DNA of 64,000 nucleotides from Toxoplasma gondii ME49 (taxonomy: Eukaryota > Apicomplexa > Conoidasida > Eucoccidiorida > Sarcocystidae). Positions within the stretch are counted from its first letter, which is position 1; every line of letters begins with the position of its first letter. Shown one piece after another: positions 12,601 through 26,200 of the stretch. Location of the stretch: positions 954,458-1,018,457 of the forward strand of contig NC_031476.1 of assembly GCF_000006565.2 (NCBI RefSeq). The letters are read 5' to 3'. A model generated the notes under the pieces. The model was not told where the DNA came from. It saw only the letters and a program-made list of their open reading frames with translations, and made no database searches. The position numbers were made by a program, and so were the translations under genes.

Positions 12601-15600
12601 CAGTGCGAAGGCATCGAATTATGTGTTCCCTTCAGTGAGAGATCCCAAATGTCCTAGTACAACTTAAAGTGTTCGTTGAGCGATGCACACGTGGAAGCTG
12701 ACAGAACAGCAAGGAAGGACGACTGAAACACAGCAATGATAAACGTGTCTACTTTAACTTTTATACAGAGCGCTTGCACGAGAGTTAAACTAGGAAAAAA
12801 CACACAATCATTTGGGATGAACGCCCAAATAAACTTCTCCACCCTCGCCTGTGCAGCCTCCCATTCTATAGCAAAAAGGAGACACCCTGCCCAACAGAAC
12901 ACAGCGGATTCTGCTCGATTCAATGGACGGATTTGCACGACAGCAGCGGAACCAACACACAGCATGAGACTGAACACTGGAAAATTCACGTCCACATGCA
13001 CCGTGGAACCGGAGAAGAAACCAGTTGAAACCCAGGAAAAGCAGCCACCGGTGGAACATCTTGAGCGACTTTCTGATTTTAGCGGATGACCCAGAAATGT
13101 CAACAAGTCGTTGCATATACGGTTTCTAACCCGTTGTGTGGGTTTTCCTCTTGGACGCCCGCAACACTTCCTACACACATACGGAAAAGTATTTACAACT
13201 GTGCAGAGAGATACTCATAAATACCCAAATTTATACAGACGCATAAGAAACCACACATTTTTACACATGCGAGAACTGGACGCACGAATGTTTTCCTGCT
13301 CGTTTCAGTGCGCCGTGACATCTATAGACTTTAAATCAACATTCGTAAGTACGCAAAACCGACAGAGACATAACAAGGCACATGCTCCTTTCGTCCCGAC
13401 GGATCTCAACTCATGTGACGCGAAAACTAACAACAGAAAAACACTTCACGGCCGCCGCACCACATGGGCATGTAGACACCAACAGAGAGTTGAGCATGCG
13501 AGCGACGCCAAACGTATACGGTTAGTCACGAGGAAAACAGAGAACTACACGAGAGAGACTGTCGTGAGCTGGGTCACTCGCAAATAGAGGCACGGATTCT
13601 AAAGAGGCGTCTCGGCATGACGTACCTCTCTCCGTGTCTAGACTGCGGAAATCCGATTTGTCTTGGGTAACGAAGGACACGGAACAGCACATCGATGCTT
13701 GGCCAGTGCGGTCCTCAGCTTCGAGACCTCGTCAAAAATCTATCACTTTTTCGGCGCCTAGTTCGACAGGGGCACGGACCGCCAGGATGTCCCCCCCCGC
13801 CCCGCGTCATTTGCCGGAAGACAAACTCACAGGCACATCCGCGTAGGCGCATATTTACTCTCACAAACACATGCATTTTACATACATAGTGCGTCCCATG
13901 CGGAGACTCCCACTGCCACCTCGTGAGCCACATGCAACTGGGTCGTTACTTTGTTCTGCGATTTGACTCGACACTACGGGGAACATTCCCAGCATGTTGC
14001 AGCCAAGTAGAACAGCTGAAACGGAGGTATGCTATCGGTAATCTGAGTCTTCTGCCTATCTGTATGAATACGCCCACATGCGCATATGTACGTGCACACG
14101 ATCGACGGCATGCACTGCACAAGGTACGCCGCAATCCCTTTTGGTGGGTGATTAGGGATGCGCGCTTGGGAAGCAAGAAAAGGTAACGCAGTCGAGGACA
14201 GCGACAAGAAAAAGCGAGACATTCATATGTGTCGTCGGCCGAGGCCAGTCAGTTTGTTTGCGCGAATGGGCGAAACAGGTGGCAAGCGCCCCTCAAAAAA
14301 TACGAGGACACGCCAAGTCGCTGTTTTGTTAGCTTGCATGCACGAGAGACAAGAGCAGACATCCATTCGCGAGAACGCACCTCGATAGCTCTCCCTACAC
14401 GTCGGACACACCGAAAAAACAAACGCCTACCATCAACGAATTCCGCATACACGACCCGAAGAACAACCACAGGCTTTTGCGACACGACTGAGAAGAAAAT
14501 CAAGGCTACCGCAAAAAGAGAGGCAGGAAATCCACGCACACGCCCCGGAGCGAGAGACCCTCTCGCGGGTACACATCGACGCAGGACGAGTTTTGTGGAA
14601 ACGCAAAAACTAGACGAGAGGAACCGTAAGAAGAAACATTTCGTTTCTGTGGTTTCCTCCGTTCTTTACCGAAAGATCAGTCAGCAACCATTGTACAGAA
14701 GAGAGGCAGCAATCGCTAGTTGGAGCCGACTGGTCACAGCCTGGTGCGACCTTGAGAAGGACAACCAGGAGCTGGGATCCAGGTCTTCTCTTCAGTCCTT
14801 TGACGAACAGGGGACATCTCGTGCCTCTCTCTGTAGAGACCAGATTACCTTCACACGACTCGAAATGAACTGAAATTGCGTGCAACAACCTTCACATCAA
14901 CGCAAGCATCGTCTAGCGTTCAGCTGTTTCGCTCTCCATATTCCGGTTTGTACGGACAGAATCAGACAGCCCTATTCCCGGGCAGAAGGCCCCCTTTGCG
15001 TCTCCTCTCTCCCCGAATGCCACACAATGCGAGTGTGCACGCACCGCGAAGAAGGCACCCGTTCCTTTGCGAGGGACAACTCAGTGGAGACAGAAGCACA
15101 GCCACGAGAGCTGGAAACACTTGGGGAGACAGACGGGTTGATTGCCACCACCTTGCAGGCACCTTCAGCGCATGTTCTCTTCCACCGCACAAATGAGGAC
15201 CACTGCGACACCGCGGAAAAAGATGTTGCACCGGCATCGAGTTTTTGTTCATCTACGTGACAGGATTGTGTCAATCCACACACACTATCTGGAAACAGTC
15301 GAACACAAAATACCAACGTGCAAATATTCTTGTGGATATCGACAGGTACACGCACCGGGTCAGCATGCATGCAAGAGGAAACAAGTGTGACCGCCTTGAC
15401 CTTGTCGCATTACCACTGAGCTTCCCCTCTCTTCGGGACATGTTTCCAAACGCTTCCATTCTGCACAGGTTCAATGAGTCCATGCAGTCAGCTATCGCGT
15501 TTCTGTTTCTTCGGTACTTTGATATTCCTTCTTTCTCTCTGCAGATGCTCTTCTCATGGAAGGTCTTTTACGTGCCAGTGCGGTGAACGAACTCGGCTTC

Positions 15601-18600
15601 CTGCGCTTCTCTTCTTTGACTCCTGCGTCCGTTTGATTTCTAAATGAACCGAGGTGCTGTGGCGACGGTAGACAGAACACTCCACCAGAACTCGCAGGAG
15701 ACTGTGTCAAAAGCAGAAGGCCTCCTGGTCCCCCTGTTCACATGCTGTCTCCGTCAATCAAGGATCGGCAGAGACCGCACCGCACTTCCACAGAACACAC
15801 TGCATAAACCTGCAGGATGCATTTGCTCGTCGTCTACGTGGAGCGTGTAAGCGAGGCGCTTCCTCTCTCGCACCTGTTCCTCTTCTGCCTCTTCTTGCTT
15901 GATGAGCGCTTCAGACGGCAGCCTTCCGTCGGGTCGTGGTAAAGGAGGAAACATGAAGTCGGCGATCTCTGACATTGTCTCGTACCTGTGGAGAATCGGA
16001 AAAATGATAGACAGCCTCTCGCACAGAACGGTTCTGGGGAAACGAGCACAAAAACGAGGCGCGCACGACCATGCCCGCATGGCTGGTCAAAAAGCGACCA
16101 GCCGGACAGAGAGAACATCGGAGACGCCATGCTGAAACGGGACAGCCACAGCCAACGAAAAGCGCCAGAGCCACACACCAAGTAGGGGACAACGGGAGAG
16201 AAACAACGCACATAAAAGTAGACGAAGAACTCACAGGGGACACGGCAGATCATAAGAGTCAAGGTCACCTCGGAACGCACATGCGCAAATACCCTGGATT
16301 CGGACTCCAGAGAAGGTAGAACTGCGAAGGTCCCGGGAGATGAAATGCGAAGTGACAACCCGCGTGCATGAACTTAGAAAAAGAGGATACGCAGGGGAAC
16401 ACCGAAAGAAAAACGAGGATAACGAGGAAAGACGAGAGAGAAGAACACGAACTTCTGATCGAGCTGCAGGAAAACTCCATGCTTACGTTCGAGCATACGT
16501 CGAGTTGTTGATGTGGTGGATGGCGCCAGACGGGTCAATAATGAAGACTTTGGCCTCCGCCACACCGACGTGGACATACGCGCGGTGGTCCTGGTAAAAA
16601 ACAGAAACAAAGCCGACACTGGCAGCTTTACTTTCACCTTAATCTGTGCATCTAACCGTTGTTTTCGTGCCTTTCTCTCGCGGACTTTCGACACGCCAAA
16701 CGCTGAAGCCTGTTTTCTTCTTTAACCCCCAGAACCATTGCCCAAGACAGTGAATGGAGAAGAAAAAAGAACGCAACGCTTGCAAACGACTCAAGTTCTA
16801 GACATGAAGCGGGTCACTGAAGGCGCTGTGCCTGCAAAGGCTTTCGCGAAAATGACAGAAATAAATGGACAAAAAAGCGAGATCAACGCCACCCTCCATG
16901 AAAAACATCAAAAGAACAGGCGGCAGCAACATGAGCCTTCGATACAAAGAATGAAAATGGTCCTACATCGAGAAAAAGGCGAGAAGGCAAAAAACAAGTC
17001 AGCATGGCGCCTCACAAAGGCGAGAAGCGAAGGGGATGGACTGGTCAAAGCCTCTTGTTTCAGTCGAAAGATTGTTCACAGAAGAAAACCTACAGAATCG
17101 CGGTTTCCAAATCCGGCATAGAACGGGTTATAGTCAGGCGGGAAGAGGCTGCGAATGTCGCGGAGTGCGGCGATCTTGAAAATGTAAGGTTTCCTCTCGA
17201 TCACTTCGCGCTTGAAAGAGGGGAAGAGGCGATCGGGACTGAGAATAAGCGGTCCATCTGAACCACAGAACCGACAACAAGTGCAAAAGACGAGAAGAAT
17301 GCGCAAAGAAGCGTTCGGCAGACACACGCTCATTCCGCGTCAACTCGAGACCTTCGCTCTCTCCACGAAAAACGTGACGCCGCCACGACGACTTCCCAGG
17401 CGTCGACAGGGACCTCCATGGAACCGAAGAAGAAATTCCGCCCACACCTCTGAGCAGCAACAGATGTGTCGCTGTTGATGAAAACGCTTGTCCGAGTGTG
17501 ATTCGTGCACGGTCAGACATAGCAATGGTTTTAAATGCCAGCTGTCTGCTGTAGGATGCCCCCGAGTGTGCCCGGGACAGATTTACCGCCTTTCTAACAC
17601 GACAGTTGCCTTAGCTGTGGATGAGTCGTAATTTGTATACACCTCCTTTCTCCAATACCACATTTGGTGACTCGGCTGCTTGGAAGATACAACGTGTCTG
17701 CCGTAGTATTGAGGCGCCTCATGTTCCAGTGCCTGCGTGGGCCCAAACGCCTCGTTGACACTCCACGAGAACCTACGTATGTCCTTGTTTCGGAGAGACC
17801 ACCGTTCATTGTAGTCCGTGGGGTGACGTACTCTTTCAACGGAGTCTTTGGATTTGCCAGTGTATAACTGAAAAAGAACTCTCAATCTGCAACCGCAGCC
17901 CCACAGTTTCCCGTGAATCGATGGCACGAAGTCTGTAAAGGAGAGCAAAGAGTCGGGCCTAGACAGTCCCTCCTGTCCTGCGTTCTCGGCAGCTTTCGTC
18001 CTCGTTCGCACGTACCTGGCAACTTATTTGTTTGCTGCTGCGTCAAACCAAAGAGGTAGTCTCGAGTGGCGTCGGCTTGTCCAATGGCTCGCGCAGTCAG
18101 ATACAGAATGAGGTAGCCCGCTTTCTTGATTTTGGTGAAGAGCTCCGCTACGCCGTCATGAGACCAGTCGCGGCCGACGATCGGCATCAACTGCCCCAAA
18201 ACATCCGATCTGCACATCACACAATTCTCAGCAGCTCAGTCCATGCCTATATACGTATACACACATATAGACGCATGTATCTGTCTTTATAGATGTGTGT
18301 ATGTACATATGTTTCTCCGGTACACCTAAAAAGGAAATACCCCACATATATCGCAAAGTGCTGACAGAGGACGCACACTTCCGTTTAGTTTCTTCTATCC
18401 GCGGGCCTCACCTGGTGATCGTCCCATCGACATCGGAGATGACAATTTTCGGGTACTGAGGCCAAAGGTAAATGGTTCCCATGACGCTCTTCGTTCCTTG
18501 GAGGGAGGAGCTGACCGTGAAGCAAATCGAGTTCGCGCCGGGCTTCAGATTGAGAGAGGCCTGAAGGCACGAGAGGCACGCACACAAGAAATTCGTAGTC

Positions 18601-20771
18601 TAACGCGACAGCACGAGTGCTCTGTTCAAGAGCGCCCCGCCTCTGAAAAGAACTCTCAACAGCCACACACTCGAGTTTCGCACTTCCAGCTAAAACCACA
18701 ATGGGAAGAGTGACGGGGTTCTTGCACGCGCCGGGTCTAGCTGCCGCAGGAGTCGACACAAGGAGGAAGGTCGACAGTTACCGGGTCGAAACATGCACAC
18801 CAAAACGCTTTAAAATCCGAACTCTCAACCACACCACACATCCTCAGGGGGAGGTAACTGTAAGCGCATCTAGGTGCGCCCGGGCTCCGTAAAAGAAACA
18901 AACCGATTTGCGGACCAGCTGATCGGAGGTTGGTCTGAGGGACCTTCTGAAGCGTCGAGCCGAACATGCAGTGCAGGAGGCGGAAGGAACAGTGGTGCCC
19001 AGCTCGCTGTGGAAGCTTGCACTGTTCACTAGGGCGCTGCCTTCTTTCCATTCGCCTTCCTCGTCGCGCCGCACGCCGCCGGCCTCCTCTATAGTGGCGA
19101 CGGAGGCAGCGGCGCTCGCTGTCGCCTGGGCAACCGAATTCTTCGAGGTCACAACGACGGGTGCCTTCGGGCCTGGCGCGTCGGCGCCAGCGGACCCGCC
19201 GAGCTCGTCCTTGCCTTCGGGCGCGGCCTTGGGGTACGGGAACCGCGTCGGACTCTTGCTGGCCGGGGCGGATGCAGAGGCGCGGCTTCCGAAGAACCAG
19301 CGCGAGGCCGAGGAGAGGGCACTGCTGAAATTTGGCGGCTCGAGATTCGCGGTGACCTCCGCGTTCATCAGACGCGACAAACTTTCGACAGACAGAGGCC
19401 GGTTGAAGACGAGCCAGCACGCCAGCAGAGGCAAAGCCACTTTCCCTGGATAGTACGGCGGCTTGTCGTCGAACCTCGCCACCAAAGACGGATGGTACCA
19501 CAATGCAGGGTTGTGGTCGAACGCTTCCCAAGACACCTGCGACACAACGGAACGTACAGAGAAACGCCCGCCTGAAATTCGAAGCATGTGGAGGTGTCCA
19601 CCTGCCTCGGACCGCACAGAACGTGTGTGATAAGATTGAGCGTGGGGTATCGACTGACAAAACCCTGCGATCCCGTGCTTCGTATCCGAGTTCTTTCTCA
19701 AACACCGAAAACAGACTTAACTCGAAGGATCTCCCCTTTGCCTTTGTGCTCTGTCCTTTTCGCTCCCATGCCTTGTCCCAGAGAGAAGTGCACGTCGGTA
19801 CGCACCCCTGAAACCCCTACGTGAGTCGGTCCTCTCCTTGCTGTCTCCAGTGCCGCTGTTCTTACCACATTCGCATTGAAAACGTCGTTATCGTGTTGTT
19901 CCTCCGACACTCGCCCTGTGAGCATGTGACCGCAGAGGGAGAAGCTGACGCCGGAGGCCGAGCCTGCCTGGCTCTCTGCAGCCACTCGGCTGTCGGTGAC
20001 GGGGCCCGCGCCGAGTTGTTGATCTTCCGGGAAGCCGCGGTCGATCAGCGCCGACGGTGCGACGGCAGGCGCGCCTACGCCTCCGACAACCATCCTCTCG
20101 CGCTCCTGTTCTGCGTCTGCTGCCGCCTGTGAAGCGGAGCGACTCAGGGTGGCCGGTGCGCCTTCAGGTTCTTCCCCAGAGGCTACAGGGCTTCTGGTCA
20201 CGTCTCCAGCTACCGAGGGGACTTCCCGTAGGGCGTCGCCGGCTACGAGGCGGGAGTCTGTAGAGGCGCGCTCTCCTGCGCCCGCCTCGTTCCCGGCGCC
20301 TGCGCCCTCCTTCTCGTCGCCGTCGCCCGCCTGCGAACCGTCTTCCGCGCGGTCCTTCTCATCTTCGTCGCGCCGGCGCCACTCTTCTTCGTCACGAGAG
20401 GCGAAGCCTTCGAGGCCCGTGCGGCCGCCACCCTCGCCACTGGCGTTCGAACGCGGGGACAGAATCGGGCTCGCGGACTCCTCGTCGCCCAAGTCGCCGA
20501 GAGCTGCGCCTTCGTCTTCATGGACAAAGTAGGCCTCGCCAGCGGCGCCCAGCTTCATGCGCAAACTCGTGAGCACACCGTTCACCGTCACGGTCACCGT
20601 TTTCTCGCGCGACCGTAGCAACTTGGCTTTGCCGAAGCGAACGTGGAAGGGCGTGCTCCTCAGCTTGTTGTCGTCCGTCGACCGCACGCAAATGATGTCG
20701 ATGCATCCCGACAACGTCGCCTGGTTGAAGTCCAGCGCGTTGGAGACGCTCGAGACAATCTTCCCCCACAT
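9605..20771 (-). CDS. Lipin-family phosphatidate phosphatase (PAP1/PAH1) with long C-terminal extension
   Basis: Dephosphorylates phosphatidic acid to diacylglycerol at ER or nuclear membranes, steering lipid between phospholipid synthesis and storage. Exons in transcription order: 20771-19866, 19536-18904, 18560-18412, 18209-18016, 17257-17094, 16590-16487, 15985-15874, 12082-9605. Phases close to 1579 aa. The N-lipin domain starts at residue 1 ([38 protein letters not shown]). A low-complexity Glu/Ala/Gly region follows, then C-lipin with [14 protein letters not shown] and [14 protein letters not shown]. The catalytic DxDxT motif is DVDGT at 556-560, followed by [39 protein letters not shown] and [12 protein letters not shown]. 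The lipin tail motif [11 protein letters not shown] opens the last exon, which then runs another 810 or so residues rich in Ala, Ser and Glu. The start Met is the first in frame and directly precedes the domain, as in other lipins. Lipin identity is secure. The join over the 3.8 kb intron rests on phase and the tail motif. Confidence 0.93.
12083..15873 (-). other. Long intron of the lipin gene
   Basis: A 3.8 kb gap between the exon ending ..EEEQ (donor GTGCGA) and the exon opening FNSFNFW (acceptor TGTGCAG-like). It is pyrimidine-rich on the minus strand, like the other introns of this gene. Open frames on both strands (for example 14229-14873 on + and 15371-14972 on -) show no family resemblance and look like complements of pyrimidine-rich intron DNA. 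A second donor-like site (CAG|gtttat) lies 64 bases downstream of the chosen one, but it breaks phase with the last exon. Confidence 0.6.
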
Positions 20772-23290
20772 CCTGGACCAGAGAGGAAAAGAGACGGAAC
20801 CGGAAACGGTGGAGGGCTACGAATGGGAAGGTCGATTGGAGAGAAAGACGTAGGCAGGGTTGGAAGGGAGCGCTGTTCAAAGCGAGAGAGAAGGACGGTA
20901 ACACGAGCGACGCGCAGAAGTGGATAGGGAGCGGAAGAAGACAACGAAAGGACAAGGGCGAAACCGAGAACGGATACGAAAAAAAGCGAAGGTCAGACGC
21001 GGACAGTCCAGAAAAAGGGTATAGCGTCTAGGGAAGGAACGGGGGAACGGCAACAATCAAAAACCTACAGCAACTGCAGCGAGGCCCCTATCGACTCGTG
21101 CGAGAGATGTATCCACATGGCTGGTCACACGGCTGTCCATGAAGTTAAACACAAAACTGCATACATGTGTAACGGTAAATGCTTTAACACTGTCACATGC
21201 TCGTACAAACAAGGACCTACAAATACGTATAGACATTACACGTATATATATATATATATACACGTACGAGAAATCTGAATGTTCGAATACATCAAGAAGC
21301 GCGATCGAAAGACCTCGAACATTCTTTTCATTGTTCCACAACTTCTTTGAACGTCAAAGCGACACGACACCCCTTTTTCGCTCATTATCATCAGGCGGTC
21401 TCAACGTGGGCATCTCATATCTCGAGCGTCTGACCCTCTCACGAGGAGACTCCCTGCTGATATGTCTCTGGGTCACTTGAAACAACGCGGCCTACTTGTT
21501 TTTTGTGGCGGGAACAGAGGGGGCGCGAATAACTGGATTCACAGATCTTCAGTCAGGAAGAGTTCACGATCCTTCGTCAGCCTTCTGCGCAGACACTTCG
21601 TTGCTGCCGCCATGTCTCCCCTCAGCCCTCGTCACCTCTCTGTCTCTCCCCGCCTCTCCTCCGTCTGGATTCCCTGTCTCTTCGGCTGCGTCTCCGGTGA
21701 GTCCTCGGCTTTGTGTTCCCTCTATGCCGCTTCTTGTTGCCTTGTCGGACGCGCTGTATCTTCTTTCGAATGTGCCTCCTCTCGCTTCTGTCGCTTTTTA
21801 ACGGACCCCTTTCAGCAATGCAGCTTCCCAGCAAACATGGATGGCCGTAGAGTGTTGAAAGCCGAAGCGTTTAGCTGTGGACCCGCTACCTGCGAAGAGA
21901 GAGAGCAGCCGAGGGTGAGAGGACTACAGCCTGCGGCCTCGCGAGCGAGATGGCTGGGAATCTCGCTGTAATGAGACGAACGCGTTTTACGCACTTAACA
22001 TGGCGCAAGGGAGGAGGCGAGCCTGGGAGCGGGGGAAAAACACGGGGTCGAGAGACGGAAACGAAGATAACCAGTTCCTTCAAAAGGGAAAGAAACTTTT
22101 AAGAGTTTGGAGGAACAACGCCGTGGCGTGTGGCCGCGGAAAGAGAAAAGTGTAGACCCGTGTCCTGTTTGCTACTTACACATTGCGCGAGCCTCCAGTC
22201 GGGACAGCAGAAAAAAGGAAGGCGCCCGCAAAGCGAAAGCGGAGAAATGCGCAGATTGCTGCTTGTCAACTGCACAGAAGAGAGGAAAATAACCCAGAGT
22301 GCTCGACGAGAAACTAGAAGGGATGGGAGTCCACTTCGAAGTGCGAGTACGGACCACCGTGCCGACGCAGCCGAGCTCACTGGCTACGCATCGATGTTTG
22401 GAATTCTCGAAAGGGCCGCATTTCCTCGTCAATACACCCTCAAACAAATCCTCTCTGGGTCTCCGCTGCTCCTTTTTCGGGGCTCGTCCCCTCTCTTGTG
22501 TGCGTGGCTTGGCTGGTTGATAGAGAGGCCAGCGGACAGGTCGACACAGGTCATCGCTGGTTGACCGAATATAAGCTGCCTGGCAGGCGCGCAAAGACCT
22601 AGGGTGTTCCAAGCAGGTCATACGAGATGAAAAGGCGAACTGATAATGGTTGCATGCAGCAGACAGCGAGCTGACATGCGTTTCCTTGTCTTCAAAAAGA
22701 GGCGAAGAAGAGAGCAGCCCCCTCGAGCTGGAAAGCCAGTTCTTTTCAGGCCGAGCGTGTATCTCAGTTCCTTGGCTAAGAAGTGAAAAGCAAGCAACGA
22801 AGCCGCGAGACGGGTCCGAGAGAGACTTGACCGAGAGACCAGCTTGTGTGCGAAATCAGGCGCGGTGAGTCGCGCCGCGAAGGAGAGCGAGCAGGGGAAC
22901 GGGGACGAGGATGCACACACCACGACGCCTACAGAGAGAGACAGAGGCTTCAGGAGAAAGAGGGCAAAGGACGCAGCCAGCTGAAGGAGCACGAGGCGAA
23001 GAGACGGCAGAAGAAAGGCGTCAGCGCGCTCCAGGAGACACCGACCACCAAAGTACCGGCAACAACGGAAGATGGGGGACGGAAAGGAGGTCCACTACAG
23101 GAAGGGAGCAGATCATGAAAAGAGAGACAACTCAAAAGAAATACAACTCAAAAAACCTCGTACAACACCGAGTTTTCACCGAGATAAAGATGCAACTATC
23201 GTTGCCTTCTGACTTGCGATCGTCGTTCGCTCCCTCCTGCTCTGCCTCTTCGTCTTCGTTTCTCGTTTGCCTTCCCTGCTCCTCTGCACC
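20772..23290. other. Divergent intergenic region (lipin / RINT1)
   Basis: Holds the 5' UTRs and promoters of two divergently transcribed genes. No TATA box or coding region is supported. Three copies of AGAGACG lie on the + strand at 20790-20796, 22051-22057 and 23000-23006. This heptamer matches the WGAGACG element described upstream of Toxoplasma surface and dense-granule genes. A (TA)n microsatellite sits at 21243-21260. Confidence 0.5.
21243..21260. repeat. (TA)n microsatellite
   Basis: Nine uninterrupted TA units in the lipin/RINT1 intergenic region. Confidence 0.9.
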
Positions 23291-26200
23291 ATGTTTCTGA
23301 CTTCTTTCTTCGCCGGAACCAGACCTCTGAAGACATCTTCCCCGACGTCCGCTGACTGTTCCTCCTCTTCCTCCTCTTCGTCCTCTTCGTCCTCTTCGTC
23401 CTCTTCGTCTTCCTCCTTTTCTTCTCTCTCTTCATCGCCATGTTCTTCTCGCGGCCTCATCCGCGACCCGTTGCCCTCGTCGCCGTCTCTCTCTGCTCAG
23501 CCGCCGTGGCTGGATTTGCAGGAAGCTCTTCGGCGGCAATTGCCGCAACGGAGCGGGGCTTCTGCTTCAGCCTCACCTCCGAAAGCTCCGAGTGCCTCGC
23601 CGCCTGGCGCTCAACCTGCCGTTGCTGCTCCGTGGACAGACCTCAGAGACGTTCTTCGCCAGCAGCTTGCTCCAGAAAGACACGACGCTTCTTCTTCTCC
23701 TCAAATCCCCTCTTCTCCCCAATCTTCTTCTCTTCCCTCCTCTTCTTCACTTCCTTCTTCCCTTTCTTCGTCTCAGTTGTCTTCTTGCCCGTCCGGAGGC
23801 TCTTTCCTCCCCTCCTCTGGCACTGACGCTGTGTGTCGGTTTTCGTCGACTTCTCCTGTCTCCCCTCCAGCGGATGCCTGCTTGACTTCCGCGGTGGGTC
23901 TTGAGACCGACAAGACTGAGGCGTCTTCTCCCGGGCAGCCTCAGGCACTGTCGACCGACCGCGATGGCTCTGCTGTCTCTTTCCGCTCGTCCTCGCTTTC
24001 CGGAGACAAGAGACAGGTGGAAACACAGACCGCGACGAGAGTGCCGGGTCCAGGTGGTTTCGAGCTCCGCGAGAACGCGAGAAGCCGCGCGAGTGACCAG
24101 GACGGAGGCCACCGCGAATCGCTTCTCCGACCTTCCTCGCCATCTCTTGGGTTTGATCCTTTTGTCTCCGAGAACCCACCAGCTTCTCAAACTCCAGCGG
24201 CTTCCACGTCTCTCATCCCAGCTTCATCAGACTGGACTTCTGCCAGCGCGGCCTCTTCTTCACGGCTACCCTGTCTCAACACTCGCAACAGTTCTCCCCT
24301 TCCGGTTCTCATGGATGCCTCATCGTCTTTGTCCTCTTCCTCGTTTTCCTCTTCCTCGTTTTCCTCCTCTCTCTCGGCTTCCGAAGGAGCTGGGCGCAGC
24401 TTCGCAGGGGCGCTGGACAGCTTGCTTGTGGGCGAGACGCGGAGAGAGAAGTCGAGTATCTTCGCCGCAGGCCGCGTTCTGCAGGTGACCGCTCGCGGCT
24501 TGTCGTCTACGCGGAACTTCCTCCTTGGCGAGAACTCCTTTCGAGACGGAGCGGACGGGGACGAGGAGACCCGTGAGCGACAAGCCGCTTCGGGCGCGAT
24601 GAGGTCCCAGAGGAGGCCCGACGGGGCAGAGGCGAAGGGCGGGGAGAAAGAGGCGAGGGGAGGGGAGGCAGAGCCAGGAAGCAGCAGCGAACGAATCCGA
24701 GATCGAGGAGCGGCTGTTCTCTACCTCGCAGACCAAACGGCCTCGCGCATGCGCTTCTTGTCGACAAAGAAGTACCTCGAAAAATGGCTTCCTCGCCGTC
24801 TCTCCCGCACACGGTTCGCCGCTTCCGGCCTCCTTCCCGACCCGACGCGGTGGACAGAGACTGCGTCCTGGCTAGCCACACAGCTGGCGCGCGAGAGCTT
24901 GAGAAGAGAAGAAAATGCCGGCCTCCGAAGCTGGCTTCTCCTCCCTGAGAGGCCCTTCGCGCCCCATAGAGAAAGAATAGCACGCGTTCCTGTAACGGGT
25001 GAAACACGAGAAGCAGAAGACGCCGAGAACTGGAGAGAAGAAGGATACAGACAAGAATCACGAGGCCGAGGAGCGGGGAGCAGCGTAGAGGCTGAAGGAA
25101 AAGAGAAGGTCTTTCTTTCGAGTGGAAGGACCCTCGAAGATCCTCGGCAAGCACACGAGTGGGGAGACCGGCAGAGAGCCCACCAGCTGCGAGACAGAGA
25201 CTCGCTTCCAGACTTGTGGGAGCTGCGGAAGGCAGTGGCGGAGCAGAGAAATGCACTCGAGAGAGCCGAGAGAAATGCGGAAATGCAAGAGAAAGGAGAC
25301 TGCGCTGAAGGACGCGTGGCACACTGGCTGGCCCAGTGCTCTGCGCGCCTCGATGCGCGGATTCGCGCCGAGGAAGAGCAGCTTCAGCGGCTAAGAAACG
25401 ATGATGAGTGGACTTCTGGGGAGGATGGAGAAGGAGAGGGAGGATGGATGAAGACGGGGTCAAGGAAGACAGGATCAGGGAAGACAGGGGGTCTGGTGAA
25501 AGCCACCGCAGCGAGTCTCGCCTTGGTCGGAGCCTTGGGCCGGCAGGTGCAGGACGTCCAGCAGTCTGTGTTGCGGCGCCTCGGCGGGCGTGACGGCACG
25601 AACGCGGAAGAGAGAACGCGCGCAGCGAGCGAGCGAGGTGGAGAGAACGAGGGGAGACGTGAAGAGGAAGTGTTGATGAAGGAGGCCATGGGGCAACTGG
25701 CGGAAGTCGCTCTGCTGGAAATGAAGGAAAGATTTCTCACGCAGCTGACGCATCTCCTAGAGGTACGGGAACCATTTCTGCCGAAAACAAAGTGCTTGGT
25801 AGAACCGCCTCTGCCGACATTGGTTTGTTGGATTTCTTGCTCTGAAGCGTTTTGCTGCTGAACGTGTGTGTGTGTGTGTGTGTGTGCCCCCTTGTCTTTC
25901 GTGTTGTATGTCTCGTTTCTCCCTTTCGTTTCCCTTCTTTGGTGAACTGTGATCTTTTGCATTATTCTCTCTTTTCTCTCGCCTCTTCCCCTCTTTCATC
26001 CAGCTGACAGAGTCTGCGCGGCGGCTCCTGGACCGTCTGGTGCTCCTGACTCCGTCCGACTCCTCTGCTTCGCCTGTCGCCTTTTTGTCCAGTGCCGGAC
26101 ACCTCCTCGTTCTTCTCACGCAAATCTCAGAGCAGCCCCGCGTGCAGGCGCTACCACCGGCGACTCGCGCGCATGCGAATCAGAGACTCCGTTTCCTCGT

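Noticed and set aside
14229..14873. 214-codon open frame on + inside the long lipin intron
   Set aside because: It looks like the purine-rich complement of a pyrimidine-rich minus-strand intron, with no recognisable domain.
15804..15873. Later donor (CAG|gtttat) for the lipin exon at 15985
   Set aside because: It ends in phase 1, which shifts the following exon out of the FNSFNFW frame. The GTGCGA donor at 15873 keeps phase 0.
21462..21971. 169-codon open frame in the lipin/RINT1 intergenic region
   Set aside because: Cys/Ser-rich translation of pyrimidine-rich DNA, no domain, and most likely 5' UTR or promoter sequence.
23176..23460. Minus-strand frame rich in Glu/Asp
   Set aside because: It is the antisense of the poly-Ser codon run of the RINT1-family gene.
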